A DNA stretch of 64,000 nt from Pseudomonas sp. TH43 (GTDB lineage Bacteria; Pseudomonadota; Gammaproteobacteria; Pseudomonadales; Pseudomonadaceae), in the NCBI RefSeq assembly GCF_016650635.1, contig NZ_JAEKFI010000005.1:248001-312000 (forward strand), given 5' to 3'. The notes under the pieces were generated by a model. It did no database searches and was not told the origin of the DNA. It saw nothing but the letters and a program-made list of their open reading frames with translations. Of the stretch, positions 26,421 to 35,738 are shown piece by piece (the first letter of the stretch is position 1; the number at the start of each line of letters is the position of its first letter). Made by a program: the position numbers and the translations under genes.

Positions 26421-27020
26421 TCAGGATTTGGGGAATACCAGAGATTCAGGCACGTCGATATCCCACAACACACCAAGGTCATCCACCGACACTTCCACCA
26501 CCCTGCCCTGCGCGAACAACGGTCTGGCCCCGCGATCACCGCTCAACCCCTGCAACCCCGAACCGAACGAACGGCCAAACCCCACCGGATGCCCATACTC
26601 GCCATCCTGCACCGGCACACTCACCGCATCATCATCAGCAATGGCCGCGACCACCCGTTCAATACTCGACGGCAAGATAAACGGCATGTCCCCCAGCACA
26701 ATCAACCAGCCATCCGCCTCCGGGCAAGCCGCGACACCTGCAGCAATGCTGTCCCCCATCCCGGTCGATTCAATAGAAACGATATCGCAGTCATAAGCCT
26801 GCGCCATCCGCATCGCCTGTGGCCGTGCTTCAGTGGTCACCAGCACCCGTTTATCAAGACTGGCCGGCAGATTGACGAGAACCTGCTCGATGACCGAGCG
26901 CAGCGCACCGTCGCGGCCAGTGCAGTCGGCCAGCAACTTATCCTTGTCGGCGCCCGCCACTTCACGAAAACGGCTGCCCTCGCCCGCCGCCAACACGATC
27001 ACTGCGATGGATCGACTCAT
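26421..27020 (-). CDS. Molybdenum cofactor nucleotidyltransferase family protein (MocA/MobA-like)
   Basis: A 199-aa nucleotidyltransferase with the N-terminal signature VIVLAAGEGSRFRE and the GDMPFI metal motif near residue 98. It most resembles MocA, which adds CMP to molybdopterin to give the MCD cofactor used by xanthine-oxidase family enzymes. It overlaps the end of xdhC by 4 bases and completes the iorA-iorB-xdhC operon, consistent with supplying that enzyme. MobA (GMP transfer) is the less likely alternative. Confidence 0.82.
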   Translation of the reverse strand: MSRSIAVIVLAAGEGSRFREVAGADKDKLLADCTGRDGALRSVIEQVLVNLPASLDKRVLVTTEARPQAMRMAQAYDCDIVSIESTGMGDSIAAGVAACPEADGWLIVLGDMPFILPSSIERVVAAIADDDAVSVPVQDGEYGHPVGFGRSFGSGLQGLSGDRGARPLFAQGRVVEVSVDDLGVLWDIDVPESLVFPKS

Positions 27021-27997
27021 ACGCTCTCCGCTGTTTTTTTCTGTTTCAGCTCGACACCATTCTTGATAGCGACGATTTCCGCCAGCAGCGACAAAGCGAT
27101 TTCGGCCGGCGAATGGCTGCCGATGTGCAAACCAATCGGGCCGTGCAATCGATCGATCGCTTGTACCGACAAGCCTAGCTGAGCCAGATTCTCCCGACGC
27201 TTCTGGCTGTTGACCCGCGAACCGAGCGCGCCGACATAGAACGCAGGCGAATCGAGCGCCGTCAGCAACGCCATGTCATCGAGCCGTGGATCGTGGGTCA
27301 ACGCGACAATCGCGGTGCGTTCGTCGGTCTGGATGCTCAGTACCGCCTCATCCGGCATCCCGGCAACGAAACGCCCGTGATGCTCTTCCCATCCATAGAC
27401 GAACTCGGTGCGCGGGTCGCAGATCAGCACTTCGAAATCCAGCAAGTGCGCCATATCCGCCACGTAGCGCGAAAGCTGCCCGGCACCGATCAACAACAGG
27501 CGCCAGCGTGGGCCATAAATCGCGCGCAGGGTTTTCCCGTCGAATGTCAGCGAATCCGACTTGCTGGCGCTCGATAACAACACTTCGCCGGTTTCGATAT
27601 TCATCTCACGGGCGACAATTTCATGGGCTTCGCAACGCGCCAACAACTCGGCAACCCACGATGGATCGCCAACACGCTCCTCGGTCAGACGCAGCGTGCC
27701 ACCGCAAGGCAAACCAAAACGCGCGGCTTCCTCGCGCGTGACGCCGTAGGTGATCAATTGCACCGGTGGCCCGTCGGTGGCGATCCGGCCATCGTGCAGG
27801 CGCGCGATCAAGTCATCCTCGACGCAGCCGCCCGACACCGAGCCAATCACCACGCCGTCCTCGCGCAACGCCAGCATGGCACCGGGGGCCCGGGGCGCGG
27901 TGCCCCAGGTTTGCACGACACTGAACAACACCACCCGCTGCCCGGCGCGGCGCCATTCAAGGACACTGCGCAGAACGTTGAGGTCGACGCTGTCCAT
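27017..27997 (-). CDS. XdhC family protein (Moco sulfuration/insertion chaperone)
   Basis: A 326-aa XdhC/CoxI-type protein, which binds Moco, assists its sulfuration and delivers it to xanthine-dehydrogenase-family apoenzymes. It has the N-terminal XdhC_CoxI domain (ending near GGCVEDD) and a C-terminal Rossmann domain (LLLIGAGQLSRYVADMA; later ALGSRVNSQKR). The ATG at 27997 overlaps the stop of the large subunit (TAATG). Its position between the hydroxylase and the nucleotidyltransferase fits a dedicated maturation role. Confidence 0.87.
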   Translation of the reverse strand: MDSVDLNVLRSVLEWRRAGQRVVLFSVVQTWGTAPRAPGAMLALREDGVVIGSVSGGCVEDDLIARLHDGRIATDGPPVQLITYGVTREEAARFGLPCGGTLRLTEERVGDPSWVAELLARCEAHEIVAREMNIETGEVLLSSASKSDSLTFDGKTLRAIYGPRWRLLLIGAGQLSRYVADMAHLLDFEVLICDPRTEFVYGWEEHHGRFVAGMPDEAVLSIQTDERTAIVALTHDPRLDDMALLTALDSPAFYVGALGSRVNSQKRRENLAQLGLSVQAIDRLHGPIGLHIGSHSPAEIALSLLAEIVAIKNGVELKQKKTAESV

Positions 27998-30318
27998 TAC
28001 GCTTGAGCCTTCTGCCAGCCCTGCAACTGATAACGCACCGGCAAGTTGCGAATGCGCTGACCGGTCGCGGCGAAAATCGCATTGCACAGCGCCGGCGCAA
28101 TGGGCGGTACGCCCGGCTCACCGACACCACCCAACGGCACGTCGCCCGGCGGCGTCACCAGGTGCACGGCGACTTCCTTCGGCGCCAGCGACATGCGCGC
28201 CACTTCGTACATATGAAAGTTGTCTTGTTGCACCTTGCCGTCCTTGAAGCTGATTTCACCCAGTACCGCGTTGCCCAGGCCCATCACGCAAGCGCCCTCG
28301 AACTGCGAGCGAATGCGCTCAGGATTGATCTGCGGCCCGCAATCGACGGCGATGTCGGCCTTGTGCACGATCAACGTGCCATCATCCTTGACCTCGACCT
28401 CGATCACTGCGGCCACGTAAGTCACGAAGCTGTAATGCACCGCCAGGCCCAGCCCACGACCCTTGGGCAGTTTGCGTCCCCAACCGGCGGCTTTCGCAGC
28501 GGTTTCCAGCACCGTTCGCATGCGCGCGGTGTCGATCGGATAACGCTCGGGGGATTCGCCATAGTTCCATTCTTCGCTTAAGGTGCGCGGATCGATCTGC
28601 CGATCCGCGCCGAGCAATTTGATCTGATACTTGAGCGGATCTTCACCGGCCTTGTGCGCCAGTTCGTCGACGAAACTCTGGATCGCGAAACCGTGAGGAA
28701 TGTTCGACACCGAGCGATACCAGCCGACTCGCGTATGCACGGTAGCTTCAGGATTCTCCAGGCGTACATTGGGAATCGCGTAAGCCATGTTGGTGAAACC
28801 CATGCCCAACTCGAACGCCGCCTCGTGATTCATGCCCGGCGCAAACAGCGCGGTGATGCTCGGCGCAACGGTGCGATGCAGCCAACCGGACGGCATGCCG
28901 TCCTTGCCGACACCGGCCTTGAGGTATTCAGCGGACACCGTGTGGAAATACGAGTTATGGATGTCGTCTTCGCGCGTCCACTGCACGCGCACGGCTTTGC
29001 CCGGAAACTCCTTGGCGAGGATTGCCGCTTCGACGACAAAGTCGGGTTTGGACTTACGACCAAAACCGCCGCCGAGCAAAGTGACATTAAAGGTGACGTT
29101 GTCGAACGGCAGCCCCAGACGCTCGGCGATCCGCTCACGAGTCACCTGCGGCGCCTGACTTGGCGCCCAGGCCTCGCAAACGCCATTGTTGTAACGGGCG
29201 ATGGCGACCATCGGCTCCATCGGCGCCTGCGCCAGATGCGGCAAATAGTAAGACGCTTCGAGCGTGCTGGCAGCGCCATTCAAGGCTTTGTCGATATCGC
29301 CGGTATTGCGCACCACTTTGCCGGGTTTCAGCGAGGCGGCTTCCAATTCCTTGCGATAGGCGATCGAGTCGTAACTCGCGTTCGGGCCATCGTCCCATTC
29401 GATCTTCAGCGCCTCGCGCCCCTTGATCGCCGCCCAGGTATTACTGGCCACTACGGCCACGCCACCCAACGGCTGAAACTCCGAAGGCAGAGGGCGGCCT
29501 TCGATCTGCATGACTTTTAGCACGCCTGGGACTTTCAGCGCGGCGCTGTCATCCAGGGATCTGACCTTGCCGCCGTACACCGCCGGACGCGCAATGGTCG
29601 CGTACAACATGCCGTCAAAATGCACGTCGGCGCCGTACACCGCGCGACCGTTGACGATGTCCTCACCGTCGATGGCCTTGGTGCCTTCCTTGCCGATGTA
29701 GCGAAATTCCGACGGCTGCTTGAGGCGCAGGCTGTCGCGAGCGGGCACCGCCAACGCACTGGCCGCGGCGGCGAGTTCGCCATAGCCCAGCTCACGGCCG
29801 GAGGTTTTGTGAATGACTTTGTGCAACTGCGCGTGACACTCGGCCACTGGCACGTTCCATTGCGCGGCCGCAGCCTGTTCAAGCATGGTGCGGGCCGCTG
29901 CGCCGCAACGGCGCATCGGTTCGTACCAATGACGCATGCTGCGCGAACCGTCGGTGTCCTGGTTGCCGAAACGCACTTCATCACCCGGCGCCTGCTGGAC
30001 TTTGACGTGAGCCCAATCAGCGTCCAGTTCATCGGCAACGACCAGGGTCAGACTGGTGCGCACTCCCTGGCCCATCTCGGAACGGTTGCACACCACGGTG
30101 ACAATGCCGTCAGCGGCGATGCTGATGTAAACCTTCGGATCGTCGATCCAGCCATTGGGCATGCCATCGGCGCCGAATTTCGTTGCTTTCTCGTCGGCCA
30201 ATGCATCCTGCCAGCCCCAACTCGCGGCCAGCACCAACGCGCCAGTGGCACCGACGCCCTTGAGGAACCCACGGCGACTGAGGTTGCTCAGGGCGAAATC
30301 ATTTGGAAGGCGGCTCAT
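27997..30318 (-). CDS. Molybdopterin-binding large subunit of xanthine-oxidase-family dehydrogenase (IorB-like)
   Basis: A 773-aa molybdenum hydroxylase large subunit of the isoquinoline 1-oxidoreductase/aldehyde dehydrogenase type. A Tat signal is visible at the N-terminus (NLSRRGFLKGVGATGALVLA), so the enzyme is probably periplasmic, with the small subunit carried along. Moco-domain motifs include GGGFGRKSKPDF and, near the end, GGVGEPGVPPIAPAL, which holds the catalytic Glu. The ATG overlaps the small-subunit stop (ATGA). The substrate, an N-heterocycle or aldehyde, cannot be read from sequence. No cytochrome subunit follows. Confidence 0.87.
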   Translation of the reverse strand: MSRLPNDFALSNLSRRGFLKGVGATGALVLAASWGWQDALADEKATKFGADGMPNGWIDDPKVYISIAADGIVTVVCNRSEMGQGVRTSLTLVVADELDADWAHVKVQQAPGDEVRFGNQDTDGSRSMRHWYEPMRRCGAAARTMLEQAAAAQWNVPVAECHAQLHKVIHKTSGRELGYGELAAAASALAVPARDSLRLKQPSEFRYIGKEGTKAIDGEDIVNGRAVYGADVHFDGMLYATIARPAVYGGKVRSLDDSAALKVPGVLKVMQIEGRPLPSEFQPLGGVAVVASNTWAAIKGREALKIEWDDGPNASYDSIAYRKELEAASLKPGKVVRNTGDIDKALNGAASTLEASYYLPHLAQAPMEPMVAIARYNNGVCEAWAPSQAPQVTRERIAERLGLPFDNVTFNVTLLGGGFGRKSKPDFVVEAAILAKEFPGKAVRVQWTREDDIHNSYFHTVSAEYLKAGVGKDGMPSGWLHRTVAPSITALFAPGMNHEAAFELGMGFTNMAYAIPNVRLENPEATVHTRVGWYRSVSNIPHGFAIQSFVDELAHKAGEDPLKYQIKLLGADRQIDPRTLSEEWNYGESPERYPIDTARMRTVLETAAKAAGWGRKLPKGRGLGLAVHYSFVTYVAAVIEVEVKDDGTLIVHKADIAVDCGPQINPERIRSQFEGACVMGLGNAVLGEISFKDGKVQQDNFHMYEVARMSLAPKEVAVHLVTPPGDVPLGGVGEPGVPPIAPALCNAIFAATGQRIRNLPVRYQLQGWQKAQA

Positions 30319-30785
30319 GCTTTCGCCTCCTTCAGATGGGTGGAGGCTTGGCGAATCGCGTTTTTGATCCGGTTGTAGGTCCCGCAACGGCAAATGTTGC
30401 CGACCATCGCTTCTTCGATCTGCTCGTCGCTCGGGTTCGGATGGGTCTTGAGCAATGCCGTGGCCGACATGATCTGCCCGCCCTGACAGAAACCGCATTG
30501 AGCCACCGCCGTGTCGAGCCAGGCTTGCTGGACCACTTGCCCGACCGGGTCGGCGTGCAGGTTGTCGATGGTGGTGACGTTCTGGCCGATTACCGAGCCG
30601 ATCGGCGTGATGCAACTGCGCGCCGGCAAGCCGTCGATGTGAATGGTGCACGCGCCACACAGGCCCATGCCGCAACCGAATTTGGTGCCGTTGTAACCGG
30701 CGACATCACGGATCGCCCAGAGCAGCGGCATGTCTTCAGTGACGTCGAGGGAATGATCCTGGCCATTGAGTTTCAGGGTAATCAT
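30315..30785 (-). CDS. 2Fe-2S small subunit of xanthine-oxidase-family dehydrogenase (IorA-like)
   Basis: A 156-aa electron-transfer subunit with two 2Fe-2S clusters. The plant-ferredoxin-type site is CGMGLCGAC...C (residues about 38-60) and the C-terminal site is CGFCQGGQ...CRCG (about 98-135). It starts the four-gene iorA-iorB-xdhC-mocA operon. The ATG at 30785 (MITLKLNGQ) is the family start. It has no signal peptide; Tat export would be by piggy-back with the large subunit. Confidence 0.92.
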   Translation of the reverse strand: MITLKLNGQDHSLDVTEDMPLLWAIRDVAGYNGTKFGCGMGLCGACTIHIDGLPARSCITPIGSVIGQNVTTIDNLHADPVGQVVQQAWLDTAVAQCGFCQGGQIMSATALLKTHPNPSDEQIEEAMVGNICRCGTYNRIKNAIRQASTHLKEAKA

Positions 30786-31055
30786 GGGCACGCCCGCATA
30801 TTTTTTGGAGGTTATGGGGTCGAGCAATCTGCCGCCGAGGAGTGGCGGTGGTTCACGCAGATCGACTCAGGCTAATCGGCCGATACACATCAGTGAAGCT
30901 GAACACTGCACCTGCGGTGAGGAAGCCACAGGTTCCATGGCTGACTGATGTGCCTCTGGCCATAGGCTCTCTTGTGTCGACGCGAACGTCTGCACCGGGC
31001 CTTTGGTGGAGCAAATGACGGTTATCGTTAGCTCGCCAAGTTAACCCAGCGTTAA
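30786..31055. other. Intergenic region upstream of the molybdenum hydroxylase operon
   Basis: About 270 bases without a credible gene between the iorA-like start and the murB terminator. It should contain the iorA promoter, but I could not place convincing boxes or an operator. No repeat or RNA gene is recognised. Confidence 0.5.
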
Positions 31056-31091
31056 CAAAAAAGCCCTGCACTTTTTCATCAGTGCAGGGCT
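31056..31091 (-). terminator. murB operon terminator
   Basis: AGCCCTGCACT (31062-31072) pairs with AGTGCAGGGCT (31081-31091). The T-run is on the minus strand side (31057-31061), placing it 27 bases after the murB stop. Confidence 0.9.
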
Positions 31092-31117
31092 CTGGATGGC
31101 GCTTTGAAAGCGTAGCC

Positions 31118-32137
31118 TCAATAGCGGTTGGGCTCCATTTCCAGTTCGACATTGAAACGTTCGGCAATATCTTTCTGGATGCGTTGCGCCAGTTCGAGCA
31201 GTTGCAGCCCGGTCGCCGTGCCGTAGTTGACCAACACCAGCGCCTGCAATTTGTGCACGCCGGCATCAGCCTCACGGAAACCTTTCCAGCCTGCGCGCTC
31301 GATCAGCCATCCGGCGGCGAGTTTCATCTGCCCGTCCGGTTGCGCGTAAGCCACCAGATCCGGGTGCTGCTCTTTGATCTGCGCCACCAGCGCAGCCGAT
31401 ACCAGCGGATTCTTGAAGAAACTGCCGGCATTACCCAGCACTGCCGGATCCGGCAGCTTTTCACTGCGGATGCTGCAGATCGCGCGGCTGACGTCGGTGG
31501 GCGTCGGTTGCTCGATGCCCTGTTCGGTCAGGCGCTGACGCACCGGGCCGTATTCCAGATGCAGGTGCGCAACGCGGTCGAGCGTGAAGCGCACCCGCAA
31601 AATCAGCCAACGCCCCGGTTGCTGTTTGAACAGGCTGTCGCGGTAGCCGAAATTGCACTCTTCCAGAGAGAAGTCGCGCAGCTCGCCGGTCTGGCGATCC
31701 ATTGCGGTAAGCCCGGCGAACACGTCCTTGATCTCGACACCGTAAGCGCCAATGTTCTGCATCGGCGCCGCGCCGACAGTGCCGGGGATCAGGCTGAGGT
31801 TCTCCAGCCCGGAAAAACCCAGCGCCAGCGTGTGCTGAACAAACGCGTGCCACGGCTCGCCCGCCTCGGCCTCGATCACCACACGGCTGCCATCATCGCT
31901 GATCACGCGGATCCCACGCGTCGCCATGCGCAGTACCAGCGCCGGGATGTCTGCGGTCAGCAGCAGATTGCTGCCGCCGCCGATCACCAGCAGTGGCACA
32001 TGGTGAGACACTGCATAGGCCAGCGCTTCACACACATCGGCATCGCTATGGGCCTCGGCAAACAGCTGCGCGCGAACGTCCACACCAAAACTGTTAAACG
32101 GTTTCAGGGAAACCCGCGATTGCACCTGCAAACTCAT
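31118..32137 (-). CDS. murB: UDP-N-acetylenolpyruvoylglucosamine reductase
   Basis: A cytoplasmic FAD enzyme that forms UDP-MurNAc for peptidoglycan. The product is 339 aa (E. coli type I, long form), with FAD-binding VIGGGSNLLLTADIP near residue 52, the IPGTVGAAPMQNIGAYG motif near 115, and AGSFFKNP (catalytic Ser) near 232. The start overlaps the phosphatase stop (ATGA). It is the last gene of the exbB-to-murB envelope operon. Confidence 0.95.
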   Translation of the reverse strand: MSLQVQSRVSLKPFNSFGVDVRAQLFAEAHSDADVCEALAYAVSHHVPLLVIGGGSNLLLTADIPALVLRMATRGIRVISDDGSRVVIEAEAGEPWHAFVQHTLALGFSGLENLSLIPGTVGAAPMQNIGAYGVEIKDVFAGLTAMDRQTGELRDFSLEECNFGYRDSLFKQQPGRWLILRVRFTLDRVAHLHLEYGPVRQRLTEQGIEQPTPTDVSRAICSIRSEKLPDPAVLGNAGSFFKNPLVSAALVAQIKEQHPDLVAYAQPDGQMKLAAGWLIERAGWKGFREADAGVHKLQALVLVNYGTATGLQLLELAQRIQKDIAERFNVELEMEPNRY

Positions 32138-32598
32138 AACCGGCCCTTCACTTCGATCAACAATTGGTCACAGGCCGCTTCGATCAGATCCAGCACCTGC
32201 TCGAAACCCTGGTCGCCGTCGTAATACGGATCCGGCACTTCATCGACCAGCCCGGCATAACGACGCAGAAACAGATCCAGCTCGGCTTTGCCGGTGGACG
32301 GTTGCATCGCCTTGAGGTTGCGCAGGTTGCTGTTGTCCATGGCCAGGATCAGGTCGTAACTGGCGAAGTCGGCGCGGCTGACCTGCTGCGCGCGTTGCGC
32401 CGAGAGGTCATAACCGCGCACTTTCGCCGCGGCCTGGCTGCGCTTGTCCGGCGGGTTGCCGACATGCCAGTCACCGGTGCCCGCGGAGGCTACTTCGACT
32501 TGATCTGCCAGCCCGGCTTCGCGCAGTTTGTAGCGCAACACGCCTTCAGCGGTGGGCGAACGGCAAATGTTGCCCAGGCACACAAACAGAACGCGCAT
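32134..32598 (-). CDS. Low molecular weight protein-tyrosine phosphatase
   Basis: A 154-aa LMW-PTP with the N-terminal catalytic P-loop VCLGNICRSPTAEG (Cys7 nucleophile, Arg13) and the C-terminal general acid Asp in VPDPYYDG near residue 122. It overlaps both kdsB and murB by 1-4 bases. In related bacteria such phosphatases act on bacterial tyrosine kinases or arginine phosphate, but the partner here is unknown. The gene between kdsB and murB is conserved in Pseudomonas. Confidence 0.92.
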   Translation of the reverse strand: MRVLFVCLGNICRSPTAEGVLRYKLREAGLADQVEVASAGTGDWHVGNPPDKRSQAAAKVRGYDLSAQRAQQVSRADFASYDLILAMDNSNLRNLKAMQPSTGKAELDLFLRRYAGLVDEVPDPYYDGDQGFEQVLDLIEAACDQLLIEVKGRL

Positions 32599-33362
32599 CA
32601 GGGCTCCAGCAGGCGACGAACGCGCTCAAGGTCTTCGACGGTGTCGACACCGGTTGGCGGCGCGATCAGCGCATCAGCCACATGAATCCGCACGCCGTGC
32701 CACAGAGCACGCAGTTGCTCGAGCGATTCAGTGTTTTCCAGCCAGCACGGGCCCCAACTCACGAAGTCCTGGAGGAAACCGGCGCGATACGCATAAATGC
32801 CAATATGGCGGCGGTAAGGCACGCCTTCTGGCAATTGCTCGCGGCTGTTGGCGAAGGCATCGCGGGCCCACGGCAAAGTGGCACGGCTAAACGTCAGCGC
32901 CAGACCGTTCATATCGCTGACGACCTTGACCACGTTCGGGTTGAACAGGGTTTCGACATCTTCGATCGGCTCGGCCAGAGTGGCCATGCGCGCTTCGGTA
33001 TGTGCGGCCAGGTTAGCCGCCACCTGATCGATCACGCTCGGCGGAATCAACGGCTCGTCGCCTTGCACGTTAACCACGATCGCGTCGGGTTCAAGACCCA
33101 GTTTCTCCGCCACTTCAGCCAGACGATCAGTTCCGGAGTTGTGATCTTCACGGGTCAGCACCACTTCGGCGCCGAAACCCTTGCAAGCCTCGACAATGCG
33201 CGCATCGTCAGTCGCAACCACCACGCGGGTCGCACTGCTTTTGCTCGCCTGTTCCCAGACGTGCTGGATCATCGGCTTGCCGGCGATCAACAGCAGCGGT
33301 TTGCCCGGCAGGCGGGTCGAGGCGTAACGCGACGGGATGACAACGGTGAAGGCGGTGGTCAT
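32598..33362 (-). CDS. kdsB: 3-deoxy-manno-octulosonate cytidylyltransferase
   Basis: Makes CMP-Kdo for lipopolysaccharide inner core. The product is 254 aa with VIPSRYASTRLPGKPL near residue 9, ATDD near 49 and VNVQGDEPLI near 97. It overlaps the trm112-like gene by 4 bases (ATGA) and the phosphatase by 1 (TGATG). Together with lpxK it makes this an LPS-linked operon. Confidence 0.96.
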   Translation of the reverse strand: MTTAFTVVIPSRYASTRLPGKPLLLIAGKPMIQHVWEQASKSSATRVVVATDDARIVEACKGFGAEVVLTREDHNSGTDRLAEVAEKLGLEPDAIVVNVQGDEPLIPPSVIDQVAANLAAHTEARMATLAEPIEDVETLFNPNVVKVVSDMNGLALTFSRATLPWARDAFANSREQLPEGVPYRRHIGIYAYRAGFLQDFVSWGPCWLENTESLEQLRALWHGVRIHVADALIAPPTGVDTVEDLERVRRLLEP

Positions 33363-33544
33363 TTATCCAGACGCTCGTCAGTGGTCAGGGTGCGGGCTTC
33401 GCTTTCGAGCATCACCGGGATGCCATCGCGAATCGGGTAAGCCAGGCCGGCACCCTTGCTGATCAGTTCGGTCTTGTCGGCGCTGAGCTTGAGCGGGCCT
33501 TTGCAGATCGGGCACGCGAGGATATCGAGCAGTTTGGTGTCCAT
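33359..33544 (-). CDS. Trm112 family protein
   Basis: A 61-aa zinc-ribbon-type protein of the Trm112/UPF0434 family. CPIC near residue 11 supplies one metal pair; the second pair seen in some members is absent. The ATG at 33544 gives MDTKLLDILACPICKGPLK; the track start two codons earlier is less likely. In other organisms Trm112 activates methyltransferases; the bacterial partner is unknown. It sits between lpxK and kdsB as in many proteobacteria. Confidence 0.88.
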   Translation of the reverse strand: MDTKLLDILACPICKGPLKLSADKTELISKGAGLAYPIRDGIPVMLESEARTLTTDERLDK

Positions 33545-33566
33545 GAACATTCCCTGGATAAAAGAG

Positions 33567-34577
33567 TTAAGGCAAAAGGCGATCTGGCAACAGGCGCATC
33601 AGTTGTGTGTCAAACCACGCCACGAAGGCCGGCGACGGCACAGCATCGACCGCCAGATACCACCAGTCGGCAGCAGCGAAGGCACGGCACTTCACCGCGT
33701 CCTTTTCGGTCATCACCAGCGGCAATGACGGTGTGAAATTCAAGGCCTGCACGCTGTACTCGGCGTGGTCGGCAAACGCATGCGGGACGGGCTGCCAGTC
33801 TAGCGCTTCAAGGGTGTTGAAGAAACGCTGCGGATTGCCGATCCCGGCAACCGCGTGCACGCTCTGACCGGCCGGAAAATGATCGAACGGCTTGCGCTCG
33901 CCACTGCGCAGATTGACCAGCGCGGTGGGTTGCAGGCGAAACGCAAATCCGTCCTCGCGATCTTCGGTGGCGCCATTGAACAGCACACCGTCGACGCTTT
34001 GCAGACGCTCGATCGGCTCGCGCAACGGCCCTGCCGGCAGGCAACGTTTATTGCCCAGACCACGCGCAGCATCGATCAGTACCAGCTCCAGGTCACGGGC
34101 CAGACGGTAGTGCTGCATACCATCATCGGAAAGGATCAGATCCAGCGGTTCGCTGGCAATCAAGGCTTTGACCGCAGCGCTGCGATCAGGGTCGATCATC
34201 AGCGGCACACCCGTACGCTGCACAATCAGCAGCGGTTCGTCGCCGGCAATCTCTGCGCTTTGCTCGGCTTCAACACGCCACGGCAGTTGCGGCGGCTTGG
34301 CGCCGTAACCACGGCTGACCACGCCGACGCGCAAACCGCTGCGTCGGCAGTGCTCGATCAGCCAGAGAATCATCGGGGTCTTGCCGGTGCCGCCAACGGT
34401 GATGTTACCGACCACGATCAATGGCACGGGCGGCTGATAGATCTCGCCCTCACCTTCGAGAAAACGCTGACGTTTTTTCACCACCACGCGGCGGTACACA
34501 CTTTCCAGCGGCCGCAGCAGCGCCAGGGCCGGATGCCCCTGATACCACGCGGCGAGCAAACGATCGGACAGGCTCAT
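33567..34577 (-). CDS. lpxK: Tetraacyldisaccharide 4'-kinase
   Basis: Phosphorylates the lipid A precursor at the inner membrane. The product is 336 aa, with an N-terminal amphipathic/hydrophobic region and P-loop VGNITVGGTGKTP near residue 57, followed by SRGYGAK and DDGMQHY. The ATG overlaps the exbD stop by one base (TGATG). It belongs to the exbB-exbD-lpxK-kdsB envelope operon. Confidence 0.95.
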   Translation of the reverse strand: MSLSDRLLAAWYQGHPALALLRPLESVYRRVVVKKRQRFLEGEGEIYQPPVPLIVVGNITVGGTGKTPMILWLIEHCRRSGLRVGVVSRGYGAKPPQLPWRVEAEQSAEIAGDEPLLIVQRTGVPLMIDPDRSAAVKALIASEPLDLILSDDGMQHYRLARDLELVLIDAARGLGNKRCLPAGPLREPIERLQSVDGVLFNGATEDREDGFAFRLQPTALVNLRSGERKPFDHFPAGQSVHAVAGIGNPQRFFNTLEALDWQPVPHAFADHAEYSVQALNFTPSLPLVMTEKDAVKCRAFAAADWWYLAVDAVPSPAFVAWFDTQLMRLLPDRLLP

Positions 34578-35005
34578 CAGGACTTGGGCGCCGCCTCGAC
34601 CGTGGTCATGCGCAGATGGCTGAAACCGAGCTTGCCGGCCGCATCCATGGCGGTGATCACGGATTGGTGCTGCGTCTTGCCGTCGGCACTGATCGACAAC
34701 GGCATGTTCGTGTCGCCGTTGGACTCTTTCTGCATGGCTTCCATCAGGGTCGCCAGATCGTTCTTCGGCAAAATCCTGTTGTTCACCGAAAACACGCCTT
34801 CAGCGCTGATGGCCACGTCGATCTGCTTGAGTTGCTGATCTTCGGCCGGTGAACCGCTGACGGCTTCCGGCAAATCAACGCGCAACTGGGTTTCGCGGGT
34901 AAACGTGGTGGTCACGACGAAAAACAGCAACAGGATGAACACCACGTCGATCAGCGACGCGAGGTTGATATCGATGGTTTCCCGAGGCTTGCGACGGAAT
35001 TTCAC
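34577..35005 (-). CDS. exbD: Biopolymer transport protein ExbD/TolR family
   Basis: A 142-aa inner-membrane proton-motor subunit. The single transmembrane helix at about residues 16-36 (LIDVVFILLLFFVVTTTF) contains the key Asp (Asp19) used for proton flow. A GTG start overlaps the exbB stop (GTGA). The pair may energise a TonB- or Tol-like system; its place before lpxK rather than beside tonB suggests an envelope role that cannot be settled here. Confidence 0.92.
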   Translation of the reverse strand: MKFRRKPRETIDINLASLIDVVFILLLFFVVTTTFTRETQLRVDLPEAVSGSPAEDQQLKQIDVAISAEGVFSVNNRILPKNDLATLMEAMQKESNGDTNMPLSISADGKTQHQSVITAMDAAGKLGFSHLRMTTVEAAPKS

Positions 35006-35637
35006 GCGCGGCCCTCGGCCAGATCGACGTCACGGTCGCCCTGCACCACTTCAACCAGTTTGATCGCTTCCTGCTCCATCCCGACCACCAGCTCATCGAT
35101 ACGACGTTGCAGGAAACGGTGGAAGAATACCGACGGAATACCGACCATCAGGCCCGCAGCAGTGGTAATCAGCGCTTTGGAAATACCACCGGCGAGCACC
35201 GAAGCATTAGTCGTCATGCCGGAACCGGTAAACGCGCTGAAGATATCGATCATGCCCAGCACGGTGCCCAACAGACCCAGCAACGGCGACATGGCGGCGA
35301 TGGTGCCCAGCGCATTGACGTAGCGTTCGAGCTCATGAATGACCCGGGCAGCGGCCTCTTCGATGCACTCTTTCATGATCTCGCGACCATGCTTGGAGTT
35401 GGCCAGACCGGCAGCGAGGATTTCCCCCAGCGGCGAATTGGCGCGCAATTCCTTGAGCTTTTCTTTATTGAGCTGTTTGTCTTTGATCCAGACCCAGACC
35501 TGGCCCAGCAGATGCTCGGGGGTGACGCGACTGGCGCGCAGGGTCCACAGGCGCTCGGCGACAATCGCCATGGCCGCGATGGAACTCAGAATGATCGGCA
35601 ACATCATCCAGCCGCCGGATTTGACCAATTCCCACAC
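35002..35637 (-). CDS. exbB: MotA/TolQ/ExbB family proton channel protein
   Basis: A 211-aa three-helix membrane protein (about residues 10-30, 105-130, 150-175), with LLGTVLGMIDIF and MTTNASVLAGGISKALITTAAG in the channel part. I chose the GTG at 35637: GAGGGG lies 9 bases before it, and it begins WELVKSGGWMMLPII. The track frame would add 10 residues that contain that ribosome site. It forms the motor with the downstream ExbD and heads the envelope operon. Confidence 0.92.
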   Translation of the reverse strand: MWELVKSGGWMMLPIILSSIAAMAIVAERLWTLRASRVTPEHLLGQVWVWIKDKQLNKEKLKELRANSPLGEILAAGLANSKHGREIMKECIEEAAARVIHELERYVNALGTIAAMSPLLGLLGTVLGMIDIFSAFTGSGMTTNASVLAGGISKALITTAAGLMVGIPSVFFHRFLQRRIDELVVGMEQEAIKLVEVVQGDRDVDLAEGRA

Positions 35638-35738
35638 AGTGACAGTCCCCTCGAAAAAGTGCGCCACTTTACCATACCGATCCGCGATCAGGACCCGCTG
35701 CCCCGACGACCGTGAAGGCGCATTCGCCCTTGCCCCGA

